Shown here: positions 12,400 through 25,086 of the stretch, one piece after another
Layout: every line of letters starts with the position of its first letter
Position numbering within the stretch: the stretch's first letter is position 1
Assembly: GCA_000697335.1 (NCBI GenBank)
Contig: JNEM01016891.1
Location: 1 to 38,163, forward strand
Reading direction: 5' to 3'
DNA length: 38,163 bases
Origin: Conidiobolus incongruus B7586
Taxonomy: Eukaryota; Entomophthoromycota; Entomophthoromycetes; Entomophthorales; Conidiobolaceae
Program-made: the position numbers and the translations under genes
Notes under the pieces: model-generated
Seen by the model: the letters and a program-made list of their open reading frames with translations, nothing else
What the model was told of the DNA's origin: nothing
The model's database searches: none

Positions 12400-13250
12400 T
12401 TTTATGATAATTCATAGACAATATCCATTATCTATGCCTTAATATCGACTTCTTTCCTTATGATTGTCCATTATTTACACAATTTTAAAACTTTTAAGAA
12501 AAAAAAATTCATATTGATATCAAGTTAGGACTTTGTTTGGTCAAGTTGAATAATATTATCCATTGGTTTCTTGTTTGGTGTAATTGTGAATTTGCCACCC
12601 TTCCAAATGTATCTGAAATATATAAAACTATATATTTCCTTAATTGCCAGGGAAAACATTATATTATGAAATAAAAATTAAATTGTTAGAGATAACTGCT
12701 CATGATCTTAGTTTGCTAGTGATGAATAATATCCAGTTAAAGACATTTATTATTGGATGTTAGTATTTTTCAATTAATTCAATTTATATGTCTATTATTA
12801 GTTATACTTTGTGATTGTATTGGTTTGATGCCAGTTGGTGTAATATGCTACTATTCAATAAATATTTACAGTAATTTACTGTATATTTAATGTTTATGTT
12901 CCTTAGTTCTATCTTATTCACCATATTCACCTTGTTTTATATCAAAATTATATATTTTCTTAGTTATTAATTAAAGTGATAAATTGGATCAAACTTTGGA
13001 TACCAATAAAGTAAGAGTATAAATAAGACTATATAAACTGCTGTTTGAGCTAATTCTCATTGTTAAAATGAATTCCTCATATTTTATTTCTCATTATTAG
13101 GATTGTTTGTTGATAATATATATTCACAAAAGGTCTTATTTTGTAAAATCAGGATATGCAATAAATGACTTATTAAATTCCATCGTTTTTTAGTTTTACA
13201 TAATGAAATTGCAGTTTAATTGAAAGAATCTTTGGAAGAAGAGCAATTCA
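12400..13250 (+). pseudogene. Receptor relic P4 (rhodopsin-like GPCR family), most decayed
   Basis: The most eroded member of the cluster. Surviving matches to the intact receptor are HIDIKLGLCLV (about 12510-12540), NLPPFQMYLKYIK (about 12590-12630), a helix 3 end reading LLVMNNIQLK (about 12714-12740), GLMPVGVICYYSINIY (about 12822-12870), a helix 5 remnant with FYIKIIYFL, and FVDNIYSQKVLF (cf. FDDSFYTPKIAFF) near 13110-13145. There are many stops and frame changes. It is the right-hand end of the same-strand receptor cluster. Confidence 0.78.
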
Positions 13251-15820
13251 TGGGTCTTATGAAAATACAAAAAAATTAATTAAAATCAAACTTCAGTTAT
13301 ATCAATTGATTGAAATATAAAATCAATTATTAATACTCACATTATACAAGGTATATATATTAAAATGAATTATTGTTTTTCAACAATAGAAGATCTGAAT
13401 AGTTGAAATTAATATTATAACAATAATTTTTAATTATAATATACCAAAATAGAATAGCTGGGTATATATTCATCAATGAATATTTAAAATAAATTTGGTT
13501 CTTTAGGTTTATTTTAAAATTTTTAACCAACTTAAAAAATACCAATGGAGTATATATATTTTAATTTTTATTATAATAGGTACGGTATTTTAATTAAAAT
13601 AAAGTCATATTGTATAAATATAGAGAATTGTTTTAATACTCACTTTACCAAATTTATTTCGTATGATTTTTATTGTTTAATTGACTGAGAAGCTATAATA
13701 TTTATTAAAATGATGCCATATAGCAATGTCTACTGATGGGCTTGCAATTATCTCTAAATATATTCTACTTCAATTGAAAGTATAATGTTTGATAACGTAT
13801 ATATTAAGTTGTGTTTTATATGATGGGCTATTCGGCCAATATAAAAAAAGAATATTTTTTGGATTTGAATTAAATTGGTATTATTTTCTTTAAATTTTAT
13901 ATTTAATTTATTCTTGATTAATATAAATTAATTTTTTGTATAATTAAAAAACTGAGATTTATTACATATATTATATTTATTTTGTTAAAAAAATAAAAAT
14001 AAAGTGTTTTATCTATATTTTTCTCTAATAATTTATTAATATTTCATTACCTAATACAACATAAAATTAATATTATTTTATTACAGCGTTTCCAAATGAA
14101 TCTCAATTCTCAAAAATTTCATAAATTCAATTAGTTATAATTTGATTGTCAAAAACAAATATAATATTGAAATAAGGTTTGATATAATTTCAAAATAAAA
14201 TTTGAAATTATTATTGGAATTTTATGAAATTAAACTATATAAAATATCAAAGAAAAAGATTCTTTATTAATGTAATTCGGACCAGTTACTACAAAAAGAT
14301 ACTTTTAATTTTTATTAAATCTTGCTAATTGATTATGTAGCATCTTTATTTTTCATGATTGACTCAATTTGATAAATTTAATATTAATTGAATTTATCCA
14401 AATAGGAATAATCAGTTAAAATTTGAGAAATATTTTGAATAAATTAGGAAAAATTTATCAAATTATATATATATCTAAATTATGTGTAATAGTCGGGATA
14501 GTTACTTTAATAGTCAGTATTTAATTAGATATGATAATACATATATCAATTATAAAAACAAATTTGAATTAAAACTAAAACTGAAGAGATAACCGAATAC
14601 TGTATTTTGGGTAACATGTAAAATAATTTTTATAGTTCATATTAATTGTAAAAATATATCAACTATAGATTCTAGTTATTTAATTCTATTTTCAGTCACT
14701 TATTTTATATTTTTTCATAAGAGCATTGAAAAAATTATTGATTTTTGATTATAAAGTATGTTTCTTTATTGATTCTTTTTTTAAATATTCGAATACTTAG
14801 GTAAAAAATTAATTTCAATTAATCTATTACAGTACTTACAGATAATTTTGTCTCGAATTTGTTCAAGTAAAATTGGAAATCGTTGAAGATTAATTATAAT
14901 TTTTATTTCAATATTAATTTAAATTTTAAATTTTTGTCTAATGTATTAACTAGGTTAATATGAAATTATATATTTAATAATATTATTATTTTAGTTAATC
15001 AGTTTATAGATTTAATAAACTGTTTTTTATGATTCTGTTGTCATTTTATAAAATTATATTAAACTCTATTGAATTATAAATTATCATTTAATTATATTTT
15101 ATTATTTTTTTCATTCTTTCCAATTAGTTATTAGAGCTCCAAAAATATTGATATAATACAATAAATATATTATCAGTTTTAAATTAAATATTTGGCATTT
15201 GATAAATTCAATTTTATATCTTAGTTTTTCAATATTTGAAATAGATAGTATACTTGTAATTAGTGTTAATCAAATATGATTATTATGTTATAACTTGGTC
15301 TATAGCAATAATAAATACAAAAATATCATGAAATAAAAATTCTAAATACTATTGCAATATCAATTTATTTTGTATAAGCTAAATAATCAAAATAATGAAA
15401 TAATAATTTAGTGCATAATTATATATAAAACTATTCCACCAGTTTGTTTTAAATAATTATATTCTAAACCTTTAAAATATAGTTTCCAAAGTAAACTTTT
15501 TAATTTTTTTTTATATTTAATATTTAACATAAAATACCAAATATCATAGATTTATAAATACTTATTAAAATTGAATAAGGTTAGATAATATAATTGATAA
15601 TCAAATAATTTTTATTATTATATCAAATTAAGATAAATTTTGACAAACTTTTGTGATATTATTAAAATTATTTTTTTAAATGAATTTTATATTTAGTCTT
15701 AGTTCTAAAAATAAATTAATAAAATATTTTATGATTAAATAAAATTTTATATCCTCAAAAATTCAAGTTTGATATAAAATGAATATTTATTTTCAAAAAA
15801 TAAGTTTAATAAGTTATATA
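13251..15820. other. Long AT-rich intergenic stretch
   Basis: About 2.6 kb with no coding similarity I can recognise. The open frame at 13360-13545 (- strand) is Lys/Asn/Ile/Phe-rich and judged a chance frame. Base composition is among the most AT-rich in the window. Confidence 0.45.
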
Positions 15821-15957
15821 TACACTAGCCTACAAAAATGAGTTATAAAATCAATAATAAATATATTCTAATTAATAATTAAAATAATTGTATATTTTAA
15901 ATTACTTAAAACTATAATATATAATTAAAGTATATTATTTGATAATAAATAAATATA

Positions 15958-17527
15958 CACTAGCTTGCAAAAGTGAGTCATAAAATTAAAATTATATATA
16001 TTTTTATTAATATCTTAATCAATTCTAATTTAAATAAACTTATATTAAACTATGTAATTAATATATATTTTTTATTTATAATATAATATATATAGTTAAA
16101 TTTAATTAATTATTAATTGATATAATAACATTAAAAGTATACTTAAGATAAGTTATAAATTTGCAAGTTTTAGTATTAATAGAAAAATTAATATCTAATA
16201 TATCCACCTTTTGCTTTTCTAACTTTTTTAAGTTTGTGGGGTATAGAGTTAACTAACTTTTTACATTAAGCAGGATTAATATTATTCCAAGCTTTTTGAA
16301 TATACTCTTAAAGTTGATTTAAATTTTTTGCTAGGGGGAAAGCTTTAATTGATTTTTTTAGTTAATCTTAAAGATATTTAATTAGGTTAAGATTAAGATA
16401 TTGAGGAGGCTATTTCATAATAGTTATTTTGTTATTTTTAAGCCATTTAATAATAGAATTTATAGTATAGCAAGGTGTATTATCTTATTAGAAAATAATA
16501 TTTGATTTTTTTAATCTATACCACTCAATAGTTTTTTTCAATTTATTATTTAGAATACTTTAGTATATCTCAGTATTAATTCCCCTATTAACCCTACAAA
16601 GATATCTTATACCTAAAGATAACATACATTCTTAAACTATAATTAACCCATCATTGTATTTTTGGGTGATAATAACATAATGGTTATAAAGTAGTTCTTT
16701 ATTTTTTTTTGAAATATCTAGCTTTTTTATTAGATTCATTAAGATATATCTTTGTTTCATTAGACTAAATAACCTTACTTTAGTTAGTTGCAATTCAACT
16801 TTAGTATTGACATTTAAACTCCTACCTAGCTTTATAGTGGGATTTTTTTAATTAGGGGTGTTTTTTCTTGAGATATAAGTGATATCTATTTTAACATAAA
16901 GCACATATAATAGTATCAATATTAATTAATATTCCTATATAGTTTTATAATTCTTGTTGCATTTCTATAGTAATATTACACTTACTTATATTAATTTATC
17001 TATAAATATACTTTTTATCATGTTTATTTATAATTTTAACATGCTTAAGTTTTGGTTTAGGTGTTTCTTTAACATTGTTCTTAATAACCCTAACTATAAT
17101 AGATTAGCTAACACTAGTAATTCTAGCAATCTCCCAAGTTGATTTATTTTTATTATGAAGTTGATTAATGTATAAGTAAACTTTTTTAGAGAGAGATTTA
17201 ACTATTATAATATTAATTTTAAAATATTAGCTTAATAGTTTTATAATATATATAATACAACAAAAGAAAAAGAAGATATATATAAGTTTTGTTATTTATA
17301 CCCCTTTAACTTATAAACCTACAAATTTATAACTTATCTTGGTTAAATTTTAGGTTTTAATATATTAACCAATAGCTAATATAATATAATTAAATATAGT
17401 TAGTTATAATAAATTAATATAGGTAAATTATATATTTTAATTTAAATTTATTTAATTAAGAATTATTTAAGATATAAATAAATATTTAAGTGATTTTGAT
17501 TTTATAACTTACTTTTGTAGATTAGTG
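15958..17527 (-). mobile_element. Tc1 element C (inner, younger), full length, inactivated
   Basis: A complete Tc1 element of 1,570 bases. Its outer ends are inverted repeats (CACTAGCTTGCAAAAGTGAG at 15958; inverse ending 17527) with TA at 15956-15957 and 17528-17529. The similarity between ends continues for about 210 bases, giving long terminal repeats. These end in an inner motif, GATAAGTTATAAATTTGCAAG at 16146-16166, mirrored near 17316-17336. The - strand transposase (about 17230-16188) shows the Tc1 order: N-terminal helix-turn-helix with WEIARITSVS, an SNETKIYL stretch (16743-16764), DNTPCYT (from 16484), PPQYLNLNLIK, and the C-terminal VRKAKGGYIRY. The third catalytic site is 34 residues after the second, as in DD34E. 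Confidence 0.9.
16188..17230 (-). pseudogene. Tc1 transposase of element C, inactivated
   Basis: A relic of a DD34E transposase, the enzyme that cuts and pastes the element. Two catalytic acids are lost by G-to-A changes: the first Asp reads Asn (16759-16761, in SNET) and the final Glu reads Lys (16377-16379, in LIK). The middle Asp at 16482-16484 is kept. Stops are TAA or TAG and lie where Tc1 proteins usually have Gln or Trp: two TAA before DN (family FQQDN), TAG before PPQ (family WPPQ), and TAG before SNET (family WSDET). These changes are consistent with C:G to T:A transitions. The C-terminal 100 codons are otherwise in one frame. Confidence 0.85.
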
Positions 17528-18961
17528 TATTTAAATATATTTAATAAACTATTAACAAAAATATTAACCCTTAATATTTAATTAAGGTTAGTTATAAATT
17601 TATATGTTTTTAAGATAAAAGGATATATTTAATAATAAATAACCATATATTATTTCTTTTTTTATTATTATTTTATATAATATTTTATTAATATATTAAT
17701 TTTTTTTATTAATATCATTATACTTAAATCCATCTTTAAAAAAATTCACTTATATATTAATTAACTTTATAAAAAAGATAAATTAACTTATGATATTATT
17801 AGAATTACTAGTGTTAACTTGTTTACTATAGTTAAAGCTATTAAAAATAATAATAAAAACATATTTAAACTTAAACCTAAGTATATTAAAATTATAAATA
17901 AATATAATAAAAAGTATATTTATAAGTTAATTGATATAAACAAATATTATTGTAGAAATACAACAAGAATTATAAAATTATATAAGAATATTAGTTAATA
18001 CTAATATTATTATATGTGTTTTATATTAACATAGATATTACTTATATTTTAAGAAAAAACACTCTTAATTAAAAAAATCCCATTATAAAACTATGCAAGA
18101 ATTTAAATATCATTATTAATATTAAACTAAAACTAATTAAAATAAGATTATTTAATTTAATAAAATCAAATTATATTTTAGTAAATTTAATAAAAAAACT
18201 AGATATTTCAAAAAAGATATAAAACTATTTTATAACCATCTTGTTAATTTTACCTAAAAGTATAATAATGGGTTAATTATTATTTAAGGATATATATTAT
18301 CTTTAAATATAAAATATCTTTATAAAATTAATAGAGAAATTAATGTTAAGTAATATTAAAATATTTTAAGCAATTAATTGAAAAAATTATTGAATAATAT
18401 AGGTTAAATAAATTTAATGTTATTTTTTAATAAGATAATACTTTATATTATACTATAATTTTTATTATTAAATAACTAAAAAATAATCAGATAATAGTTA
18501 TAAAGTAACTTCTTTAATCTTTTCACTTTAACTTAATTAAATATCTTTAGGATTAATTAAAAAAAGGTATTAAAACTTTCCCCCTAACAAAAAATTTAGA
18601 TTAGCTTTAAAAATATATTTAAAAAGCATAGAACAAGATTAATCTTTTTTATTATAAAAGGTTAATTGATTCTATAACTTATAAATTTAAAGAAGTTAGA
18701 AAAGTTAAAGATAGATATACTAGGTTTTAATTTTTTTTATGACCAAATATCTACAAATTTATAACTTATCCTAGGTAAAATTTAAGAGTTTATATTTTAA
18801 CCAATTAATAACTAAATACCATCATTTAATGATATATATTATTAGTAAATATAATAGATTTTAATTATTTAATTTAAGTTTATATTATTAAATATTAATT
18901 AAGTTATTAGTAAAAATATAAGTGTTTTTGATTTTATAACTCACTTTTATAAGTTAATATA

Positions 18962-21433
18962 TATTTATATATATAATATTTTAATTTATAATATTTTAAT
19001 TTATATGAATGAATTTAATACCTTATGATTAATAAATTTGATATTAAATAATTTTTAAAAATTATTTAGTAATTCTAAATCAGAAAAATATTTCAAACCT
19101 AATCCAAATATATTTTTATCATTAATTTTATATAATATAAATATTAAAGATTTGAGAATAATATAATTTTATATTTTTTACAAAAAGTAAATAATTATAT
19201 ATATAATTATAAAAATATTTTTGATAATTAAATTAAAGATTATATGATTAAAGTGACAAATAAAGCCCTCTCTGTGATTAATATATGTAGATACTAAGCT
19301 AGTTTTAAAGTTAGGTAAAGATATATTGATGCTATAATTGAGTTGAAATAATTAATTAAAATATTATTTTAAAGCAGTATATCAATAAGTATTTCAAAAA
19401 TATCTTATTAAAAAAATATAGATAATTTTGAGATATCTTTTTATTCCTAAAAATGGAAAAAAAATAATAAAAATGGTAGTATTAGGCTTTGTAAAGAATT
19501 AATATAATAAATGCTTAAGTTTTTTGTTCAAATTCTGAAACAAGCTTATAAATTTAATTGGAATTCACTAAATTTTTTAATATTTGAACGAGTCCAAATT
19601 TAGAAATAATTTGAATATATGAATCAAAATGATTGTTGAAATTAACGAGCAGGGTCTGTAATTCATTTTCATAGTCTATTGGTGATGAAAACTAATATAT
19701 TCATTAATTTTACTCCAATAAATTATAAAACTAATATAAAAGTAAGGATATAAATGGAAAATTTATAAATCAGCTAATTATTACTATTTAAAATACGAAA
19801 TCTTTAATATAATTTTTGCTTAAAAAATTAAACTTTAATATTTCATTTATTCATTAAAAATTTTGCCAAATGTAGAAAAAAAATTAAGTTATATTAACAA
19901 AGTTTTTGTGGATTTTGTTCGTAAACTTACAGCATAATAATGCAATCTTATTTCATTTTATCTTTATAAAATAGTGAAATCAAGTATTAAATTTGAAAAA
20001 ATATATAAAAAACCTATGATAATAGATAAGCATTGTTACATCAGTATGGCTATCAAGAATAATTATCAATTAAAATTTTCTTAGTAATATGATAATGGAA
20101 CAGTACAAATATTAGGTTGCTAACGGCATTCAATGAAGGAACAAATTATTACATTCTTTCATCATATTTGTTTAATACTTGATCATAGAAACGATTTAGT
20201 GAAATTTTAAACCTTAATTATGACTTCTTATTTAACATATTTTTGATCTTATAAATTTAATAATTTGTGCCTTTTTAATTCTTATATCATAATTATCTTG
20301 ATATGTCAGAATTTATATTCCAAATGGTATATTGGCTTATATATCTTAATATAAAAATTTTTTAAAATTAATTCATTAAAATATGAAACTATAATAAGTA
20401 AGATCTTATTTTTTTTAATAATTGAATGTTATTTAATTAAAGAAATTTTTGAAATTTATTTTTAACAATATATATACATAAAGTGTTATACTATACTTGA
20501 AATATGATTAAAAATTCTGAACTATTATTATATTTTTATTTAACTATTTAATTTCTAAATAAGATTTGAATTTAATTATTTATATAATATAATTTGGACA
20601 AAATTCAAGATACATAATTTAATATAAATCAAAATAACAATATTTAGAAATCAGTTTTAATTAAATTGATAAAGTGATGCCATTTAAAGTATATGGATTC
20701 GTTCAAGTATAATATTATAGTTTTTACTCTGTAAAGAAATTATATTTATTTCTAATCGACTGGCTATTCTATTAGTTAATATCAAATATACTTTTATCTC
20801 AGTTTATATATTATAGGGATTTTGAGAAATGTATTTTTCAACAGAAAACAGAAAAATCAGGAAACATTAACTGAGGCAAATTTTAATATATTGAAAAATT
20901 ATATTGATAAAGGGTAATTTTTTTAGGTTAAATTGAAATAAATTATTTCTTCGACTTATTCAAAATAAAAATTATAAAAAATAATATTCAATTTCTTTAA
21001 TTTCCCTTTTATAACATAATAATTTATGATTAAAAAATAATTCAAATAATAATTTCAAACTGGAATCTAATTGGAATTAAATTAGAAGAAAATATTAAGA
21101 TAAATTGGATTAATTTTACTATTATTTAGATATCATTATACTTTTAATAGCTCTGAAAAACAATATGATTTTTTTATTTGATATATTAATATATTTCAGA
21201 GTTTGGAAAATTATTTAAGCTTTACATATATATTCTCTATAATATTAATATAAAATATAAATAGTAATAAAATTTGAAAAGTATAATATTTAGTATAAAA
21301 ATCGCTATTTCTATTCTATATTATTTTGATAAAATTTAGTAGTTTAAATTAATAAAACGTTAGAAAATATATAATTATCCTTATTTTGAATAAAAATGTT
21401 ATTTATTATAGATTTATTTAATGGTTTATTCAA
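18962..21433. other. Intergenic, no gene seen
   Basis: About 2.5 kb of AT-rich DNA between the Tc1 pair and the I78-like inhibitor gene. No recognisable coding segment, repeat end or RNA gene. AATAAA (- strand, 21425-21430), just beyond the inhibitor stop codon, may be its polyadenylation signal. Confidence 0.45.
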
Positions 21434-21721
21434 TTAACCACAAGTAACTTCAGAAACAACTAAATTTTGGCTATGATCACATTTCTTGTAATAAATGGTT
21501 AATCTCTCAGCACGGTGTTCTGTAGTAACGATTGCATCAGTTCCTAGAATCCTTGATGGCTTGGGCAATTCAGATTGTTTAATAGAATTCTGACCATAGA
21601 TGAATACTTTATTCTGTTTATCATACACTGCACCCAATAATTTTTGATAATTGGTACTATTACAACTATCTTGAGCTGAAGTCAAAATTGGAAGTAAAAA
21701 TGCAAAAATTGTTAATTTCAT
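21434..21721 (-). CDS. Small secreted protein, peptidase inhibitor I78-like
   Basis: A 95-residue intronless gene. Residues 1-17 (MKLTIFAFLLPILTSAQ) look like a signal peptide with cleavage before Asp18, so the product should be secreted. The mature part resembles the I78 inhibitor family (the family of the Aspergillus elastase inhibitor and bacterial relatives): an early Cys20, a variable middle, then PSRILGTDAIVTTEHRAERL (55-74) matching the family pattern R-hydrophobic-x-x-x-x-A/x-T-x-x-x-x-x-x-RL, and the closing VTCG (92-95) matching the family's terminal CG. Cys20, Cys81 and Cys94 are the only cysteines; Cys20-Cys94 could pair. Mature length (about 78) fits the family. It probably blocks an extracellular serine protease. 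Recognition is by eye; the chance it belongs to another small secreted family is modest. Confidence 0.8.
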   Translation of the reverse strand: MKLTIFAFLLPILTSAQDSCNSTNYQKLLGAVYDKQNKVFIYGQNSIKQSELPKPSRILGTDAIVTTEHRAERLTIYYKKCDHSQNLVVSEVTCG

Positions 21722-21764
21722 TATTATTTAGCTTGATTTTGATCTTTATCCAACCTTTCTCAAT

Positions 21765-21775
21765 GTGTATTTATA
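21765..21775 (-). promoter_or_regulatory. Candidate TATA box of the I78-like gene
   Basis: On the - strand TATAAATACAC lies about 45-55 bases before the ATG at 21721, in slightly less AT-rich surroundings than elsewhere. Placement fits a short 5' leader. Confidence 0.4.
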
Positions 21776-23899
21776 CATCCTTGCTAAAAACTAATATATA
21801 AATTGGCTAAAATTTGGCAATAATAAATATTAATTTATGAACCATAATCAATTAATTATTGTGATTATGGATAAACTGAGCCATTAATGAGATATTAATA
21901 AAATCGGATTTTGTTACACATATTATCAAGGCTCTTTGGCTAAAAAATAATTTCATTAAGCTCATTATTCATTTTATTAGGTATTTCTATTATTAATATT
22001 ATCCTAATATATCTCTGATTTTAATTTATATTTATAATATAGTTTTTATAGTAATTAATTCATAATACAATCTTTTTATCTTGATATGGTCTTTACTTGA
22101 AATTCCATGTGATCCTATAATTTTAAATGATGTAACAAAATATCTCATTTTAAGGATCTTTGGATTCATAGTGAATTTTGGTATCGGATATAATTAAACA
22201 ATTGATTTCAGAAATTAGCGCGGTTGGAAATATTCTATGAAATTAAACTTTAGTCGTTAGATTACCTTTTCTATAAACCCAGAGATATTTATCTCTAAAC
22301 CTGAATAAGGCAAAAAGTGTTTAAACCAATACATTATCTTTTTTGGAATATTTCCATTGGAACCTGTGGTCAAACTTTTCAAGGTTATCGAAAATTTATT
22401 TCATTATAAACGAAGATTGAATTGTTTGATCTACTTTTAAATCTAAATATCAAGTAGAAGAAATTTTTATTAGTTTTTGATTTAATGATATAATAACGTA
22501 AAGAAAGATACCTACGCTGAATATATTTAAAATCTGATCGGACTTAGAGGTATTAAATTGAATATACTGCCCAATAAATTAATTGTATTATTAAATCCGA
22601 TTATATGATCATATTTTCATTGAAACAAATTTTAATTCATTTATTTTAATAGTTATCTGAAGGCAAATTCCTTTATCCATTAATTCAAAAATAATATCAC
22701 ATTAATTTATAATTGCATATAAATTGACTAAAAGTTAGCCATATTGTCAAATATGCCACAAGTTTCTATGGTATTTCGATTAAAATTAGATATATTGAAT
22801 TTTAAAATATCATTGCTTAATTATAAATATTCGAAGTAATTATGATACAAAATGAAATAATGCATAGAATTTAATTTCCATTATTGGAATTATTTTGGTA
22901 TATTTTGATTATTAGGAATAATATATATATTATAATAAATAAATAAAAATATCTTACTTGATACATTTAAAATGATTATATAATGAAATGATTAATAATG
23001 TTTATAAAAATTACTAATCAAATATTTGATAGAAAAATTAATCCTCATTGTATATTGTATAAATCAAAACGTTTAAATTATACCACAAAATAATTAAATT
23101 CATTGCTTATCTTTCAACTAATGAAAAAAATAGTAATCATTAAAATATATATTTGTTTTAGAATGTTGGAATATTAATGAATGTGAGAGGATTTGAATAT
23201 ATTCAAAATCTTATAAAATATATACATAATAATGTTATTGGATTCTGGATTTTTGGAACTATTATAAAAATCAATCAACTTGAACTCAGATGAAATAGTA
23301 TTCTTATAAGCTATTTTGATATTCCAACATAATGATGATTGTATAGCAATTTAGTCTAAAATTTACAATTTGAAACGTTATTTTCTATTCATGAGTATAT
23401 TTATATATACATTATTTCTTCAATTCGATTCAAGTGATTTTGAATGAATTTGACTTAATATGAATTTAATTGCAATATTGGAATAGTCAAATAAGTTAAA
23501 GAAATTCATATAATGCTTAACTTTTTCAAAATGCATAATAGATTTATTGATCGCAGTATAGGAGATATATTATAAAACTATATCAAAATAATATCAAGTT
23601 AATATTGGGAAATAATTAATCAATGTCATGAAGAAACATTCTTTAAAATTAGCAATTATCTAATATGGCTAAAAGTTAAATCCAAGATTAATATAATTGA
23701 TATTTTATATATTGTAAAATGAGCGTTATAATGAAGAATAGAACTAAAGTTGGATTTATAGTTTCAATATATTAGCAAATTGTTTTGGATAATTTTTCTA
23801 TAAAATTCAATTTATAAATATTGAAATTCTAACAATTTGATAATTTTATTTATTTTATAAATTAGGTTTAATATTTTACTGGACTGTGAAATAGAAATT
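21776..23899. other. Intergenic, one weak coding-like patch
   Basis: About 2.1 kb with no gene I can name. A slightly GC-richer patch at about 22150-22430 includes a short + strand stretch reading YLFWNISIGTCGQTFQGYRK, which has a protein-like composition. There is no start, no long frame and no family match that I recognise. The rest is plain AT-rich sequence. Confidence 0.35.
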
Positions 23900-23902
23900 T
23901 GA

Positions 23903-24379
23903 ACTTATTATTCAATTAATGTTACCAAAAAGTATTTTGATAGTCAAGCCACTTCTATGATGTCATTGGATGTTGTCATCACTTTTGATTCACTAATATA
24001 CAGCAAAGCCTCACTAGTCATCTATAGTTGTTATCTTGATACTGATGAACTTTAACCCCTTAGAAGGTGAGTAATAATCCATGAATTACCATGGATATAT
24101 AACCTTAATTGCAAACACTATAATAAAGATACCTTTCCATCATAAATCCATTGATCACTTGAATCTTTAAGTTATTACTTATTAACTGGTGATTAAGTCA
24201 GGAGCTAAGATAACATCAAATGTTTGTAATCATTGGTTAGAGACATTATGGATATTTTAGATTTATAAGCAATCTACTTTATTGGTACTTATCCCTACCT
24301 CTTAGTATATCCAGCAAGCATAACATTCAACTTTTTACCTAATCCTTGTCACTGGGACACAACTCATCATCAACATTAA
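23903..24379 (+). pseudogene. Broken unidentified gene in a GC-richer island
   Basis: Base composition rises well above background. A + strand frame from 23903 to the TAA at 24053-24055 reads 50 codons with protein-like composition, including YFDSQATSMMSLDVVITFDS and SLVIYSCYLDTDEL. Further on, a + strand frame ending at TAA 24377-24379 gives AIYFIGTYPYLLVYPASITF and NFLPNPCHWDTTHH, preceded by several in-frame stops. I do not recognise the family; the second part could be a membrane segment. The two parts may not belong to one gene. An old gene with introns cannot be excluded, but no clear GT-AG pair restores a frame. Confidence 0.45.
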
Positions 24380-25086
24380 TTTATAAGCTAAAAATTTGCA
24401 AGTTAAGATTTATAATTAATAGAGTCTGCTTCTTATTTAGAATTGATATCAAATATATGAAAATGTAAACTGACGATATTGATTGAATTTGAGGTTTATT
24501 AGTAATACAAAATATAGAAATCAATAGAATAAATTTAAAAAACATGCTGAAGAAATATAATAGAAAACCTAATTAGACTGGTTTATGTAAATTGTTGAAA
24601 TATACAAAATAATAAAATTGGGTATCTTAAAATATCCAATTATAGAAATGTAAACTAAATTTCAGAATCTATAAAGGTAAATTGTGATTCAAAATTATTT
24701 TTATTCCACTCTTTTGAATAGCTTCAATAAAAAGATATTAAAACTATTATAAATTTTTAGTCAGAACACAAAGGTGGTTGAATAATTGCATTTAATAGAT
24801 TTAATATTATTGAAGAAAATTGAATCTGAATAATTTAGAATTATCAATTTTGAGAATAACCTAAATTGCAGTTAGTGCCATAATATATTTTAATAATAAT
24901 TTTCTTTCCAATAAGATTTTGGTTAAAATTCAAGTGACGATAAGTGATAATATTACATCAATTCGGAATGTAAGTGTTAAAATTTAATATTCTGGTATTT
25001 TACATATCAAAGGGTTTTGAATAAATTTTGCAATAACTAAATCTATTTGGTTTTGATTGTTCTGTGGTATATTTGTGATTCACTTT
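24380..25086. other. Intergenic, no gene seen
   Basis: About 700 bases of AT-rich DNA with no recognisable feature. Confidence 0.4.

Larger units (their letters stand above)
15823..18959 (+). mobile_element. Tc1 element E (outer, older), interrupted by Tc1 element C
   Basis: A Tc1-type element whose left end (15823-15955) and body (17530-18959) are separated by the insertion of element C. Left terminus CACTAGCCTACAAAAATGAG; right terminus (18925-18959) is the degenerate inverse. TA dinucleotides flank at 15821-15822 and 18960-18961, the usual Tc1 target duplication. Without the insert its length is about 1,565 bases, within a few bases of element C. The body holds a + strand transposase relic (about 17760-18730), including the HTH region with ITSVNLFTIVKAIKNN and a DN-type catalytic stretch near 18420-18540. 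It is riddled with TAA/TAG codons and clearly inactive. It is more diverged than C, as expected for the older copy. Confidence 0.85.

Noticed and set aside
16954-17142. 62-codon + strand open frame
   Set aside because: It lies antisense to the Tc1 transposase of element C, a shadow frame.
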